Shown: in pieces, positions 20,473 to 32,410 of the stretch
Layout: every line of letters begins with the position of its first letter
Position numbering within the stretch: the stretch's first letter is position 1
Assembly: GCF_005434975.1 (NCBI RefSeq)
Contig: NZ_SKCJ01000002.1
Span: forward strand, 1,054,001-1,118,000
From: Parerythrobacter lutipelagi
GTDB lineage: Bacteria; Pseudomonadota; Alphaproteobacteria; Sphingomonadales; Sphingomonadaceae
Length of the DNA: 64,000 nucleotides
Direction of reading: 5' to 3'
Made by a program: the position numbers and the translations under genes
Notes under the pieces: model-generated
The model's database searches: none
What the model was told of the DNA's origin: nothing
What the model saw: only the letters and a program-made list of their open reading frames with translations

Positions 20473-20928
20473 ATGCGTATCGCCATAGCCTCCGACCATG
20501 CTGCAATCGACCTCAAGGCCGAACTGCGCGACTGGTTGATCGAGCAGGGGCACGAGGTTGCGGACCTCGGCCCGGACACCGCCGAAAGCGTCGATTACCC
20601 CGATTTCGGCTACAGGCTGGCTTCGGTCGTAGCCGACGGGACCGCCGAACGCGGCGTGGCCCTGTGCGGCAGCGGGATCGGCATATCCATTTCGGTCAAC
20701 CGCAATCCGGCCGTGCGCTGCGCGCTCGTTTCGGAACCGCTATCGGCATCCCTCGCCCGTGAACACAATGATGCCAATTGCATCGCGATGGGTGCCCGCT
20801 TGATCGGCGCCGACATGGCCAAGGCCTGCCTCGCAGCTTTTCTCGAAACCGAATTCGCCGATTCCCTTCCTGACGGAACTGGCCGTCACCAGCGCCGCGT
20901 CGACAAACTTTCCAACCCCAAGGTCTGA
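20473..20928 (+). CDS. rpiB: Ribose-5-phosphate isomerase B
   Basis: Interconverts ribose 5-phosphate and ribulose 5-phosphate in the pentose phosphate pathway. The 151 residues have the RpiB/LacAB hallmarks: MRIAIASDHAAIDLK, DYPDFGYRLASVV, the catalytic Cys in GVALCGSGIGISISVNR, and EHNDANCIAMGARLIG. The ATG at 20473 is chosen by homology; the open frame extends 25 codons upstream. It is 3 bases from glyA, so the two are an operon, with nrdR and an RNA methyltransferase following. Confidence 0.95.
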   Translation: MRIAIASDHAAIDLKAELRDWLIEQGHEVADLGPDTAESVDYPDFGYRLASVVADGTAERGVALCGSGIGISISVNRNPAVRCALVSEPLSASLAREHNDANCIAMGARLIGADMAKACLAAFLETEFADSLPDGTGRHQRRVDKLSNPKV

Positions 20929-20931
20929 TCC

Positions 20932-22254
20932 ATGAGCACCGCACCCGCAAATGATTCCGCTATGATGCCCAACCATCGCGAACGGTTCTGGCATGACGAT
21001 CTGGCTACTGCCGATCCCGAAATCCATCAGGCCGTGCGCAATGAACTCGCCCGGCAGCAGGACAAGATCGAACTGATCGCTTCGGAAAACATTGCCAGCA
21101 CCGCCGTGCTCGAAGCTGCGGGCAGCGTGTTCACCAACAAATATGCCGAAGGCTATCCGGGCAAGCGCTATTACGGTGGTTGCGACTATGCCGATGTGGT
21201 CGAAACGCTGGCGATCGACCGCGCGTGTCAGCTGTTCGGCTGCAACTTCGCTAACGTCCAGCCCAACTCCGGTTCGCAGATGAACCAGGCGGTCTTTCTC
21301 GCTCTGCTGCAACCGGGCGACACCTTTATGGGGCTCGACCTGAATTCGGGTGGGCACCTGACCCATGGTTCTCCGGTCAACATGAGCGGCAAGTGGTTCA
21401 ACCCGGTCGCCTATGGCGTGCGCAAGGAAGACGAGCGCATCGACATGGACGAAGTCATGGCGATCGCAAAAGAGCACAAGCCCAAGCTGATCATCGCCGG
21501 CGGCACCGCCTATTCGCGCGTGTGGGACTGGGCCGCATTTCGCAAGGTAGCGGATGAAGTCGGCGCCATCCTGATGGTCGATATGAGCCACATTTCCGGG
21601 CTTGTTGCGGGCGGTGCGCACCCTTCCCCCTTCCCGCATGCCCACGTCGTGACATCGACTACGCACAAAAGCCTGCGCGGGCCGCGCTCCGGCGTCATCC
21701 TGTGGGACGACGAGGATCTTTCCAAGCCGATCAACATGGCGGTGTTCCCCGGAATGCAGGGCGGTCCGCTGATGCATATCGTCGCGGCAAAGGCGGTGGC
21801 GTTCCGCGAAGCGCTGCGGCCGGATTTCAAGGACTACGCCAGCGCAGTGGTGGAGAACGCCCGCGCGCTTGCGGCAAGCCTCGAGGAAAACGGCCTCAGG
21901 ATCGTTTCGGGCGGGACCGACAACCACTCGATGCTGGTCGATCTCACGGCGAAAGACGTAACCGGCAAGGCGGCGGAAAAGGGGCTCGATCGCGCCTGGC
22001 TGACCTGCAACAAGAACGGCATCCCGTTCGACACGCGCAGCCCGTTCGTGACCAGCGGCATTCGCCTGGGCACGCCGGCAGGCACGACGCGCGGCTTCGG
22101 CCCCGCTGAATTCCGCACGATCGGCAAGCTGATCGCCGAGGTGGTCGACGGCCTTTCCAGCAACGGCCCGGAAGGGGACGCGCAGGTAGAGGACAGCGTC
22201 CGTCAGCGTGTGAGCGAGCTGTGCGCCGCATTCCCAGTCTATCCCGGCAGGTAA
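20932..22254 (+). CDS. glyA: Serine hydroxymethyltransferase
   Basis: A PLP enzyme converting serine and tetrahydrofolate to glycine and methylene-tetrahydrofolate, the main one-carbon source. The 440 residues are full length. The PLP-binding Lys246 lies in [24 protein letters not shown] and [14 protein letters not shown] are conserved substrate and cofactor motifs. It carries a short N-terminal extension before the conserved FWHDDL start, as in other sphingomonads. Followed 9 bases later by nrdR. Confidence 0.98.
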   Translation: MSTAPANDSAMMPNHRERFWHDDLATADPEIHQAVRNELARQQDKIELIASENIASTAVLEAAGSVFTNKYAEGYPGKRYYGGCDYADVVETLAIDRACQLFGCNFANVQPNSGSQMNQAVFLALLQPGDTFMGLDLNSGGHLTHGSPVNMSGKWFNPVAYGVRKEDERIDMDEVMAIAKEHKPKLIIAGGTAYSRVWDWAAFRKVADEVGAILMVDMSHISGLVAGGAHPSPFPHAHVVTSTTHKSLRGPRSGVILWDDEDLSKPINMAVFPGMQGGPLMHIVAAKAVAFREALRPDFKDYASAVVENARALAASLEENGLRIVSGGTDNHSMLVDLTAKDVTGKAAEKGLDRAWLTCNKNGIPFDTRSPFVTSGIRLGTPAGTTRGFGPAEFRTIGKLIAEVVDGLSSNGPEGDAQVEDSVRQRVSELCAAFPVYPGR

Positions 22255-22263
22255 TCCAGCACG

Positions 22264-22740
22264 ATGCGATGCCCCTTCTGTGCGCACGATGACAGTCAGG
22301 TAAAGGACTCGCGACCGACCGAGGATAACGCCTCCATCCGGCGGCGGCGCCAGTGCTCCAGCTGCGGTGCGCGGTTTACGACATTCGAGCGTGTGCAACT
22401 GCGCGAAGTCACGATCGTCAAATCCGGTGACCGGCGTGAAGCCTTCGATCGCAGCAAGCTGGAACAATCGGTCTCGCTCGCCTGCCGCAAGCGAGATGTT
22501 GCGCAGGAACGGATCGACCAACTGGTCTCCGGCATACAGCGCCAGCTTGAAACCACCGGTGAATCCGAGATTGCCTCAGCCCGGATTGGCGAGCTGGTGA
22601 TGGATGGTCTGCGCCAGATCGACAGCGTCGCCTACATCCGCTTTGCCAGCGTTTATCGCGATTTCAGCGAAGCACGGGATTTCGAGGAATTCGCCAGCAC
22701 CGTTCATGACGCAGCAGAGGTCAAAAAGGCCGATGGCTGA
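22264..22740 (+). CDS. nrdR: Transcriptional repressor NrdR
   Basis: NrdR is the zinc-ribbon/ATP-cone repressor of ribonucleotide reductase genes. The 158 residues contain the zinc ribbon Cys3, Cys6, Cys31, Cys34 ([20 protein letters not shown]) and the ATP-cone ([21 protein letters not shown] to [13 protein letters not shown]). It overlaps the next gene by 8 bases. The neighbourhood glyA-nrdR is common in alphaproteobacteria. Confidence 0.97.
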   Translation: MRCPFCAHDDSQVKDSRPTEDNASIRRRRQCSSCGARFTTFERVQLREVTIVKSGDRREAFDRSKLEQSVSLACRKRDVAQERIDQLVSGIQRQLETTGESEIASARIGELVMDGLRQIDSVAYIRFASVYRDFSEARDFEEFASTVHDAAEVKKADG

Positions 22741-23488
22741 CGCCGGTACGGATTTGTCGCACAAGCCGATCGTGGTTCTTGTACGTCCGCAACTGGGCGA
22801 GAACATCGGCAAGACTGCGCGCGCCATGCTCAACTTCGGGCTGACCGAACTGCGGTTGGTCAAACCCCGCGATGGCTGGCCCAATCCGGATGCAGGCCCG
22901 TCAGCCTCCGGTGCCGATATCGTTCTCGACCGAGCGCAAGTGTTTGAGACGACTGCGGAAGCGGTCGCCGATTGCGCGCATATTTACGCCACCACCGTGC
23001 GCAAACGCGGGGTCACAAAGCCGGTGTTGACGCCAGAACAAGCAGCAGCAGAGATCGTCTCCACCCCTGGGCGCAGCGCGATCCTGTTCGGAGCTGAGCG
23101 GTCCGGACTGGAGATCGATGATGTGGCGCTATCCCGCGCGATCCTGACAGTGCCGATCAATCCCGAATTCAGCTCGCTCAATCTGGCTCAGGCGGTGATC
23201 CTGTGTGCTTACGAATGGTCGAAGACACAGGATCAGGCGGGCACATTGGTGCAGCCAACGGAAGAGGAGATGCTGCCACCAGCACCGCAAGCGGAGCTGG
23301 AGGGATTGGTTGCCCATCTCGAAGCCATGCTGGTTCCGAATAGGTATTTCTTCCCGCCTGACCGGGCTGAAGCAACCCGCCTGACGCTACGCAATGTTTT
23401 GACCAAGCCTGGCTGGAACCATTTGGAGATCCGCACGCTTCGCGGCGTTTTATCTTCGCTTCAGCGCCAGCCCCGCGATACTGACTAG
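22733..23488 (+). CDS. trmJ: SpoU-family RNA 2'-O-methyltransferase (TrmJ type)
   Basis: A 251-residue protein with the SPOUT trefoil-knot domain: [25 protein letters not shown] near the start, [12 protein letters not shown] (motif 2) and [23 protein letters not shown] (motif 3). A C-terminal helical extension ([21 protein letters not shown]) is typical of TrmJ, which methylates position 32 of some tRNAs. The exact target is inferred. The ATG at 22733 lies inside the end of nrdR, in line with translational coupling. Confidence 0.88.
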   Translation: MADAGTDLSHKPIVVLVRPQLGENIGKTARAMLNFGLTELRLVKPRDGWPNPDAGPSASGADIVLDRAQVFETTAEAVADCAHIYATTVRKRGVTKPVLTPEQAAAEIVSTPGRSAILFGAERSGLEIDDVALSRAILTVPINPEFSSLNLAQAVILCAYEWSKTQDQAGTLVQPTEEEMLPPAPQAELEGLVAHLEAMLVPNRYFFPPDRAEATRLTLRNVLTKPGWNHLEIRTLRGVLSSLQRQPRDTD

Positions 23489-23567
23489 TTCCCTCTCGAC
23501 ATCCGGTGTCAGGATTGTTACGCGCTCTGAAATTCTCCCAACTATCCCGCTATTTGAAGGTCTTATT

Positions 23568-23783
23568 ATGCGTTTGCTGGCTCTCTCCCTTGCCGCACCG
23601 GCTCTCTTCCTCGCACCCGCAGCACTCGCTGGTGAACCGAAGGAAAATGATCAGACGAGCGATGCCAAGGCCGAGAAAAGCGAGAAAATCTGCAAATACG
23701 TGGTCGACGGCATGGGCAGCCGGCGGAAGAAGCGCGTCTGCCTGACTACGCAGGAGTGGATCGACTTCAACCGCGGTCAATAA
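23568..23783 (+). CDS. Small secreted protein with paired Cys
   Basis: A 71-residue precursor with a clear Sec signal (MRLLALSLAAPALFLAPAALAGE, cleavage near residue 21). The charged mature part has KICKYVVDGMGSRRKKRVCLTT followed by EWIDF, i.e. Cys-x(n)-GSR-x(n)-C-x-T-x-x-EW. Proteins with this pattern are frequent, unnamed, in sphingomonads. The two Cys probably form a disulfide in the periplasm. It converges with and overlaps (17 bases) the chorismate mutase gene. A loosely similar protein lies at 24203. Confidence 0.8.
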   Translation: MRLLALSLAAPALFLAPAALAGEPKENDQTSDAKAEKSEKICKYVVDGMGSRRKKRVCLTTQEWIDFNRGQ

Positions 23784-24096
23784 GCCCTTCGCGGAGCCGG
23801 TCCCACTCGACCAGTTCGTAAGCAATCGACGCTTCAACCAGGCTTTCCCAAAGGGCTGCGATTTCGTCGGCCGGTAAATTGCCGCGTACGGCGCGCTGGT
23901 GCACCGCATCGATAACCGCAGCCTTGCGATCCTCGTCGCGGACCGCACCGCGTTCCTGCTTGATCCGCGCGGCTGCACGCATGTAGCCAAAGCGCCGATC
24001 GAGCAGATCCATGATCTGCTGGTCCGTGGTATCGACACCCAGACGAACGTCGGTCATGGATTCACAGTCATCCGGAGCAAGCGGCTTTTCAGTCAT
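23767..24096 (-). CDS. aroQ: Chorismate mutase (AroQ class)
   Basis: A 109-residue all-helical AroQ-type mutase converting chorismate to prephenate for Phe and Tyr. Visible are DTTDQQIMDLLDRRFGYMRAAARIK (helix 1 with Arg and Lys substrate contacts), DEDRKAAVIDAV and the C-terminal helix EIAALWESLVEASIAYE. The length equals a free-standing mutase (no fused dehydratase). Starts at 24096 or 24117 are both possible; I use the inner one for the AAAGG upstream. No signal peptide, so cytoplasmic. Confidence 0.88.
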   Translation of the reverse strand: MTEKPLAPDDCESMTDVRLGVDTTDQQIMDLLDRRFGYMRAAARIKQERGAVRDEDRKAAVIDAVHQRAVRGNLPADEIAALWESLVEASIAYELVEWDRLREGLIDRG

Positions 24097-24202
24097 GCCG
24101 CGAGCCTTTGGCGACATCCGCTCAAGTTGTCGACCCTCCTGGCTCCATTCAGCAACGGTAAATAATGAAATTGCATGAATTCAATCAGGAAGAGGAGGGT
24201 TT

Positions 24203-24526
24203 ATGTCGTTACTACTTGCTTCTACCATGCTGCCATTGTTTGCGGTTTCTGCCGATGATGCCAGATTGGAAAGGAAACGCACTTATGTTTCTCCTGCGGC
24301 AGAGATTTCGCTGATGAAGGGTGGTCAAGACGAAGTTCTCTGTCTGGATCGTCGGCGTTATGGCAGCATCTGCCTTGTGCGGAGCGAATGGGCGCAGGCT
24401 GTCAAACTGGCAAACAGTGCCCCGAAAAGGGGGCCCAAGGCATTTATTCCAAATAACAATCGTTCCCCCAACAGCAGCAGCAAGTATGGCCTAGGCAGTT
24501 CACCCTCGACCTTTCGGACGCGCTGA
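24203..24526 (+). CDS. Small secreted protein, distantly like the one at 23568
   Basis: A 107-residue precursor with a short signal-like start (MSLLLASTMLPLFAVSA). The mature part is basic and carries LCLDRRRYGSICLVRSEW, a Cys-x(n)-G-S-x-C-x-x-x-x-EW pattern that echoes the gene at 23568. The C-terminal 40 residues are low complexity (Asn, Ser, Pro, Gly) and probably disordered. AGGAGG directly upstream gives a strong start. The function is unknown. Confidence 0.7.
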   Translation: MSLLLASTMLPLFAVSADDARLERKRTYVSPAAEISLMKGGQDEVLCLDRRRYGSICLVRSEWAQAVKLANSAPKRGPKAFIPNNNRSPNSSSKYGLGSSPSTFRTR

Positions 24527-24541
24527 ACCTTCGAAATCGTG

Positions 24542-24569
24542 TTGACAACTCGCCGCGGAGCGCTATCTG
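24542..24569 (+). promoter_or_regulatory. Sigma-70-like promoter for rpsD
   Basis: TTGACA (24542-24547) is a perfect -35; TATCTG (24564-24569) is a plausible -10 at a 16-base spacing. It lies about 130 bases upstream of rpsD, leaving a long leader (24575-24699) with inverted repeats that could serve S4 autoregulation; the latter is speculation. Confidence 0.55.
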
Positions 24570-24699
24570 CCGCGCTTCGCGAATTGGCCCCGTATCCCGG
24601 TGAAGCGGTGGCCGCGCTGGAGAGAATTGCTCCTGCGGTGCGATACCGGGTTGAAGCGCCACCAAAGGGGTGGCGATAGCAAATCGAAGGACACGACTT

Positions 24700-25314
24700 A
24701 TGTCGAAGCGCAAAAGCGCCAAGTACAAACTCGACCGCCGGATGGGTGAAAACATCTGGGGTCGTCCGAATTCCCCGGTCAACAAGCGTTCATATGGCCC
24801 CGGCCAGCACGGACAGCGCCGCAAGAGCAAGGTCTCCGACTTTGGTCTGCAGCTTCGCGCCAAGCAGAAGCTCAAGGGCTATTACGGCGACGTTACCGAG
24901 AAGCAGTTCAAGGGCACCTATAAAGACGCGAGCCGCATGAAGGGTGACACCGGTCAGAACCTGATCGGTTTGCTTGAGCGCCGCCTCGATATGGTGGTCT
25001 ACCGCGCCAAGTTCGCGCCGACAGTCTTTGCCGCGCGCCAGATCGTTTCGCACGGCCACATTCGCGTGAACGGCGTGAAGTGCAACGTGGCCAGCCGCCG
25101 CATCGATGTCGGTGATGTGATTTCGCTCGGTGACAAGGCCAAGGAAATGGCCCTGATCATCGAAGCGCAGAGCCTGCCAGAGCGTGACATTCCCGACTAC
25201 GTCGCACCAGACGGCAACGACAAGGTGAGCTTCACCCGCGTGCCGAAGCTCGATGAAGTGCCCTACCCGGTCACCATGGAACCGAACCTGGTTGTCGAGT
25301 TCTACTCGCGCTAA
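24700..25314 (+). CDS. rpsD: 30S ribosomal protein S4
   Basis: S4 is a primary 16S rRNA-binding protein that nucleates assembly of the small subunit. The 204 residues start [20 protein letters not shown] (alphaproteobacterial form without zinc ribbon) and include the S4 RNA-binding domain ([30 protein letters not shown]) and the conserved end NLVVEFYSR. The ATG at 24700 is the family start; the open frame runs 10 codons further upstream. It stands alone here with a strong terminator after it. Confidence 0.98.
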   Translation: MSKRKSAKYKLDRRMGENIWGRPNSPVNKRSYGPGQHGQRRKSKVSDFGLQLRAKQKLKGYYGDVTEKQFKGTYKDASRMKGDTGQNLIGLLERRLDMVVYRAKFAPTVFAARQIVSHGHIRVNGVKCNVASRRIDVGDVISLGDKAKEMALIIEAQSLPERDIPDYVAPDGNDKVSFTRVPKLDEVPYPVTMEPNLVVEFYSR

Positions 25315-25340
25315 GGTTTAGCCTGAACCAAACAAGCAAA

Positions 25341-25365
25341 GGGCGGTCCCGCGGGGCCGCCCTTT
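25341..25365. terminator. Intrinsic terminator between rpsD and the S9 peptidase
   Basis: GGGCGGTCC (25341-25349) pairs with GGGCCGCCC (25354-25362), one G-T wobble, loop CGCG, followed by TTTC on the plus strand and preceded by AAA, giving TTT on the minus strand. It can serve both converging genes. Confidence 0.88.
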
Positions 25366-25371
25366 CTCGTT

Positions 25372-27354
25372 CTATCGACCGAGCGATGTGTCGAGAAACT
25401 CGCCCATGCGTTTCAGCATGATCCCGCGTGCCTGGCTGTGCACGAGGTAATGATCCAGACCCTCGAACTCCAGATAATCAACCGATTTCCCGGCACCTTC
25501 CAGGCGGTCTTCCATCAACTTCGAATGTGCCGAGCCGACGTTGAGATCGTATGTCCCGTGCACGAGCAAAACCGGTGCCGCGAAGGCGTCAGCATGGCGC
25601 GCAGGCGATCCGCTCGACACATGCGGGCCAGTGCCGACGAAGCGCTGGACATTGATGTAGCTCGTGTAGCGGCGGTTTTCCTCGACCAGCAAGTTCAGGT
25701 CGGTCACCGGCGCAATGGCAACCACGGCCTTGAACAGGTCCGGATCGGCGACTTGCGATTGCAGCGCGGCATATCCACCGTAGGACCATCCGGCGATTGC
25801 CATCTTGGACGGATCCGCAATGCCTTCTGCGACGAGCCATTTCCCGGCATCGTTCACATCGCCGACCGCGGTTTCCCAAGCCTGGAAGCCATTCTTGCCG
25901 AACCACGCATCGCCATATCCTGACGAACCGCGGAAATTGGGCTGCATCACCGCGTAACCCCGCGCGGCGAGAAACTGGACCAGCCAGTCGAAGCCCCACA
26001 CGTCACGCGAACCCGGTCCGCCATGCGGCAAAACCACTGTCGGCAGGTTCTTGCCCTCGCTGCCCGGCGGCAAGGTCAGATATCCCGGAATATCAGTGCC
26101 ATCGCGCGCAGTGTAGGTGACCGGCGTCATCTTGCCCATTTCGCGTCCGACAAGCGGATCGCGAGCCGGGAGCAGTTCGGACAGCTGGCGCGTATCCTTT
26201 TCGTAGAGATAAAAGGTACCGGGATCGGTATCCGACGATGCAATCAGAACGAGGCGGTTCTCCGACAGGTCCGTATCGACGATTGAGACCAGAGGAGCGT
26301 CAGGCAATGCGCGAGCCAGCCCCTTGGCGATGCGGTCGAGTTCCGGGTCGAAGTATTCCACGGTTCGTTTTTCAGTCGCATAGGTTGCGCCGACAACCCG
26401 GCCGTTCCGGCCGATCCGTTCCAGACCGTCAACATCGACATCATCGCGCGCCATGACGAGTTTCTGCTTACCAGTGCCATCGAGAGACACTGTAAACAGC
26501 GCGTTGAAACCGTTTACCCGCTCGAACCCGTAAGCGACATCCTTGGCGCTATCGACTGCGACCGGGTAAAATCCCTTCGCCCGATCGCCGCGCGCATCAA
26601 GCACTGAAAGGTCTTCCCAGTCGTCGCTGCCTTTCGTGCGGAAGAGATAGCGCACGTCGTTGCCATCGTAGCCGCCTGCCGACCGGTCGCTGACCTGCAT
26701 GATCCGAATCCGCCCGGTCTCGTCTGCAATATAATTATCCGCCAGACGGTTAGCGTCTTCAACCGCTTTTCGCCGGCCTGTAGTTACATTGACGAGATCA
26801 ACCCCAAGGCCTTCTTTATTGTTGGCCAGACGTGTGTTGTTGGATGTTTCCTTAATGTACTGCCGCGTCATCAGGATCGCGCCGTCTTCACCATCGACTT
26901 CCAGCGCGATCACGTCACCACCACGCTGCGCGATACCGAGTGCGCGGCTTGTGTCAGGCATCAATCGGGTGACATCCGTCCCGTCGGACTTCATTGCAGT
27001 CGGGCGCGTGAAATAAAGCAGCGTGCTGCCGATTTCCTGCATCCCGTATAAGTCGCATACGATGCGTTCATCAGTGGCCCAGTCGCAGCCGTTCAGGCGA
27101 GCCTTTGCCTCGTTCATGGTGACAATCGCCTTAGGCGGAGCATCGGAATTGAGATCGACGACATAGATCGTCTCATCCGAGCTCGACCCGGGCGAAACGT
27201 AGAGCAACTGGTTGCCAGAGGGTGAAATCGACACATCGGAAACAGATTGGCGGGCGCCAAATCGGGCGGCAGTTTCTGCCAGTTCTTCCGCCGAAACTGG
27301 TGTTGCTGCAAGAGTTGCCAAAACAGCAAGTGAAGCTGATGCGAGAAAGCGCAT
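25372..27354 (-). CDS. Secreted S9 family peptidase (prolyl oligopeptidase-like)
   Basis: A 660-residue protein with a Sec signal (MRFLASASLAVLATLAATPVSA). Residues about 35-390 form a beta-propeller-like domain with a repeated SPSG/SLDG pattern, followed by an alpha/beta-hydrolase domain. The catalytic triad is Ser524 (AGWSYGGY), Asp603 (HGTYDLNV) and His635 (GLDHYLVH); the HGGPGSRD oxyanion segment is intact. It likely cleaves oligopeptides in the periplasm (dipeptidyl/acylaminoacyl peptidase type). Transcribed alone from the 27355-27643 intergenic region. Confidence 0.93.
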   Translation of the reverse strand: MRFLASASLAVLATLAATPVSAEELAETAARFGARQSVSDVSISPSGNQLLYVSPGSSSDETIYVVDLNSDAPPKAIVTMNEAKARLNGCDWATDERIVCDLYGMQEIGSTLLYFTRPTAMKSDGTDVTRLMPDTSRALGIAQRGGDVIALEVDGEDGAILMTRQYIKETSNNTRLANNKEGLGVDLVNVTTGRRKAVEDANRLADNYIADETGRIRIMQVSDRSAGGYDGNDVRYLFRTKGSDDWEDLSVLDARGDRAKGFYPVAVDSAKDVAYGFERVNGFNALFTVSLDGTGKQKLVMARDDVDVDGLERIGRNGRVVGATYATEKRTVEYFDPELDRIAKGLARALPDAPLVSIVDTDLSENRLVLIASSDTDPGTFYLYEKDTRQLSELLPARDPLVGREMGKMTPVTYTARDGTDIPGYLTLPPGSEGKNLPTVVLPHGGPGSRDVWGFDWLVQFLAARGYAVMQPNFRGSSGYGDAWFGKNGFQAWETAVGDVNDAGKWLVAEGIADPSKMAIAGWSYGGYAALQSQVADPDLFKAVVAIAPVTDLNLLVEENRRYTSYINVQRFVGTGPHVSSGSPARHADAFAAPVLLVHGTYDLNVGSAHSKLMEDRLEGAGKSVDYLEFEGLDHYLVHSQARGIMLKRMGEFLDTSLGR

Positions 27355-27643
27355 GGATACGACCCCAAGGTAATTTCAGTCCAGGAACTAGGGTAACATG
27401 CCGATTTGAAAAGAGAAGAGCACAAATACTTGCTGAATCAGGGGTGTTTCATCGACCGTTCGAAAGGGTTTTCCTACACGCTGTGGGGCCGCTATGAATT
27501 GTTTTGCGCAAACTGGCCGCTCGCCTCTTTCTGACGATCCACTTTGCGGCTGCAAGTGTCGCCCTGTTGGATCGCCCAAGGTCAGCTATTTCAATGGTTT
27601 GGAGAATCCAACAGGTTGACACCTGTCACCTCATTCCAACAAA
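27355..27643. other. Intergenic region with two inverted repeats
   Basis: The 289 bases lie between the S9 peptidase start and the tgt stop. I see no convincing gene. An inverted repeat CTGTTGGAT (27564-27572) / ATCCAACAG (27606-27614) has a 33-base spacer, and a small hairpin ACAGGT-TGAC-ACCTGT lies at 27611-27626 near the tgt end. These may end the tgt transcript or act as an operator for the peptidase gene. Confidence 0.5.
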
Positions 27644-29551
<1,908 letters not shown>

Positions 29552-29555
<4 letters not shown>

Positions 29556-30514
29556 TGGACGCCCTCCGTCTCGCGCTCTTCGACGAGATCGACAAAAATA
29601 TCCTCAAGCGAGGATTCGCGAATGTCGATCCCGGTGTAATCGATCCCTGCAGCGATCAGCGCTTTGGTCAGGTCCGCTACTTCCGACCGGCCCTTGCCGG
29701 TGCCATCGCCGCCGCGATAGCAGATTGAACTGCCGGCGTTCTCCAGATGGATCGCAAAATGTTCCAGCGAGGCCGGAATGTTTGACAAGGGACTGGCGAG
29801 CGAGATGACCGCTTCGGTACGGCCAAGGCGCTTCATCATCTCGGCCTTGTCATCGACCATTAGTATCCGGCCGTTGCGGATAATGCCGACCCGGTCGGCC
29901 ATCTCCTCTGCCTCTTCAATATAGTGCGTGGTCAAAATGATCGTGACGCCGCGCTCGCGCATCGCACCGATCAGTTTCCACATATCGCGCCGCAGTTCGA
30001 CATCGACACCGGCCGTCGGCTCATCGAGGAACAGCAGGTCCGGCTCGTGCGCCAACGCTTTCGCGATCAGCAAGCGGCGCTTCATGCCGCCAGACAGCGC
30101 CATGATCCGTTCCTTGCGTTTGTCCCACAGGCTCAGGGACCGGAGGATTTCTTCTATTCTGGCTTTATCCGGGGCCAAACCGAAGAGTTCGCGCGAATAG
30201 GCCACAGCGCGTTCGACCGGTTCGAACATGTCGGTAGCGAGTTCCTGCGGCACCAGCCCGATGCGGGCACGCGCTGTGCGCCAATCCTTGGCAAGATCGT
30301 GCCCGAATGCGCGAATCGTCCCGCTGGTCGGGCGGACCAAACCGCAGACAGCGCCGATCAGCGTCGTTTTTCCCGCTCCGTTCGGGCCAAGCAAAGCGAA
30401 CAGTTCGCCGCGATTGATCGCAAGATCGACATTGTCGAGCGCAACGAGACCGCCGGCGTAGCGTTTCGTCAGGCCGGATATTTCAAGGATTGGCTGCATA
30501 GGAGAAAGGTTCAT
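29552..30514 (-). CDS. ABC-2 exporter ATP-binding subunit
   Basis: A 320-residue ABC ATPase with Walker A ([11 protein letters not shown]), signature ([14 protein letters not shown]), Walker B ([10 protein letters not shown]) and the H-loop ([20 protein letters not shown]), then a C-terminal about 90-residue regulatory extension. The start at ATG 30514 is chosen because AAGGG lies 10 bases upstream; a TTG at 30538 and an ATG at 30499 are alternatives. Forms a pair with the downstream permease. Confidence 0.93.
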
Positions 30515-30541
30515 CGCGCAGTTGCCCTTGGTTGCCAAGCG

Positions 30542-31579
30542 CTAACTCGCCTCAGGCAAGAGCAGGCTGGAATCACCGTAGCTGTAAAACCGGTACTCCA
30601 GCGCGATCGCGTGCGCATAGACATGCTGCATACGCTGGCGTCCCATCAGCGCGCTGACCAGCATGAACAGTGTTGACTTGGGAAGATGAAAATTGGTCAT
30701 CAGCCCATCAATCCCTTTGAAGCGGTATCCGGGTGTGATGAATATGTCGGTGTCGCCATCGAACGGATGGATCTGCCGGTCATCATCCGCAGCACTTTCC
30801 AGCAACCGCAGACTGGTAGTTCCAACGGCGATGATGCGATTGCCGTCACGGCGCGCCTGATTGAGCCGCGCAGCGCAGTCAGGCTCAATCCGCCCCCATT
30901 CGGCGTGCATGACATGATCCTGCGTGTCATCCGCCTTGACCGGCAGAAAAGTGCCGGCGCCGACATGCAAGGTCAGAGTTTCGCGCCGGATGCCCGCTGC
31001 ATCGAGCCGATCGAGCAAGTCCTGCGTGAAATGTAGCGAGGCAGTTGGCGCTGCAACAGCGCCATCTTTCTCCGCAAAAATTGTCTGGTAATCCGATTTG
31101 TCCCGTTCGTCGGTCGGGCGCTTTCCGGCAATATAGGGCGGCAGCGGCATCCGGCCTGCCCGCTCGAGCAGCACTTCGACCGGTTCGTCACCTTCGAATG
31201 CGAGGGTGAAGCTGCCATCGGCATGCCGGGCTTCGGCAATGGCGGATACATTGGCTGCGAACGCGATCCGGTTGCCTTCGCGCAGTCGTTTGGCATTGCG
31301 AATGAACGCCTGCCAGCGTCGCAGGTCGATCCGTTTGTGCAGAGTGGCGCCAATCTTCGCTTCGCCGCGCCGCCCCTCAAGTTGCGCGGGAATAACGCGC
31401 GTGTCGTTGAACACCAGCACATCGCCCCGTCTCAGAAGGTCTGGCAGATCCCTGACCTGACGATCATCGAAGGGTGTGCCGCCATCGACGAGCAACATCC
31501 GCGCGGAATCGCGCGGGACAACCGGCCGAAGCGCAATCCGCTCCGGCGGCAGCTCGAAATCGAACAAGTCAACTTTCAT
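30542..31579 (-). CDS. queA: S-adenosylmethionine:tRNA ribosyltransferase-isomerase
   Basis: Transfers and isomerises the ribosyl group of SAM to preQ1-tRNA, making epoxyqueuosine. The 345 residues show the start [58 protein letters not shown]-like [12 protein letters not shown] and the ending [11 protein letters not shown]. Full length. In the same strand run as PPIase and coaD upstream and tgt downstream. Confidence 0.97.
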   Translation of the reverse strand: MKVDLFDFELPPERIALRPVVPRDSARMLLVDGGTPFDDRQVRDLPDLLRRGDVLVFNDTRVIPAQLEGRRGEAKIGATLHKRIDLRRWQAFIRNAKRLREGNRIAFAANVSAIAEARHADGSFTLAFEGDEPVEVLLERAGRMPLPPYIAGKRPTDERDKSDYQTIFAEKDGAVAAPTASLHFTQDLLDRLDAAGIRRETLTLHVGAGTFLPVKADDTQDHVMHAEWGRIEPDCAARLNQARRDGNRIIAVGTTSLRLLESAADDDRQIHPFDGDTDIFITPGYRFKGIDGLMTNFHLPKSTLFMLVSALMGRQRMQHVYAHAIALEYRFYSYGDSSLLLPEAS

Positions 31580-31631
31580 CCGCGCGCCCTAGTCCACCGT
31601 ATCCACGGTGGGAAGATGTGCGATTGCGGCC

Positions 31632-32321
31632 TTAGTTGCCGCTCGGCGCGTTGAGCATGTCGAGCGTGACCGGCTCGTCCACATCCGCCGAACGCGGCGC
31701 GGCGACAGGCACCGGCTTGTTATCAGACGCAATCGAGGCCTGCAAAATCCGGGTAGGATTCGCCGGTGGCTCGCCGCGATTGATCGCATCGACCGCAGCC
31801 ATGCCGGAAATCACGCGGCCGAAATTGGTGTAATTCTTGTCCAGGCCAAAGCGCGGCATGAAGGTGATGAAGAACTGGCTGTTGGCGCTGTCTTCCGATT
31901 GCGCCCGCGCCATGGAAACGGTCCCGCGAATATGTGGCATCGGATTGAATTCCTCTGCCAGATCGGGAAGTGGTGAGCCGCCCTGCCCGGTGCCGGTCGG
32001 ATCACCGGTTTGCGCCATGAACCCTTCGATCACGCGGTGAAAGATAATGCCGTCGTAAAACCCCTGACGCGTAAGGGTCTTGATCCGCTCGACATGGTTT
32101 GGCGCCCAGCTTGGCATCAGGCGGATTGCCACGCGCTGACCGTTCGACAGGTCCAGCACGAGGATGTTTTCGCGTTCCTCTTGCATATTGTAATTGATCT
32201 TGCCGAAAGTGCGTTGTTCCTCCGCCGGTGCAGCAGCGTCTTCGCTTTCCTGTGCGGCGAGCTGAACCGGGGCAATCGCCAGCGAGGCAATCGCGGCAGT
32301 GGCAAACAGGCGTCTAATCAT
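31632..32321 (-). CDS. Periplasmic cyclophilin-type peptidyl-prolyl isomerase
   Basis: A 229-residue precursor. A Sec signal (MIRRLFATAAIASLAIAPVQLAAQ) precedes an acidic linker and a cyclophilin domain with GFYDGIIFHRVIEGFMAQTGDPTG, GTVSMARAQSEDSANSQFFI (catalytic-core region) and YTNFGRVISGMAAVDAI. The ending is a Pro/Val/Asp tail. Assists folding of envelope proteins at proline bonds. The ATG at 32321 is set by the signal peptide. Confidence 0.92.
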   Translation of the reverse strand: MIRRLFATAAIASLAIAPVQLAAQESEDAAAPAEEQRTFGKINYNMQEERENILVLDLSNGQRVAIRLMPSWAPNHVERIKTLTRQGFYDGIIFHRVIEGFMAQTGDPTGTGQGGSPLPDLAEEFNPMPHIRGTVSMARAQSEDSANSQFFITFMPRFGLDKNYTNFGRVISGMAAVDAINRGEPPANPTRILQASIASDNKPVPVAAPRSADVDEPVTLDMLNAPSGN

Positions 32322-32410
32322 GGAAATCCCGTCAAAACTTGAAAATCTATGCGCGCCGTTTAGCCAGCACGGGCTGTCGGCACAATGAATGATCTGCAGA
32401 CCTGGCTGAC

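Noticed and set aside
20740-22521. A 593-codon frame antisense to glyA
   Set aside because: Fully explained by glyA and rpiB on the other strand; no start signal or domain.
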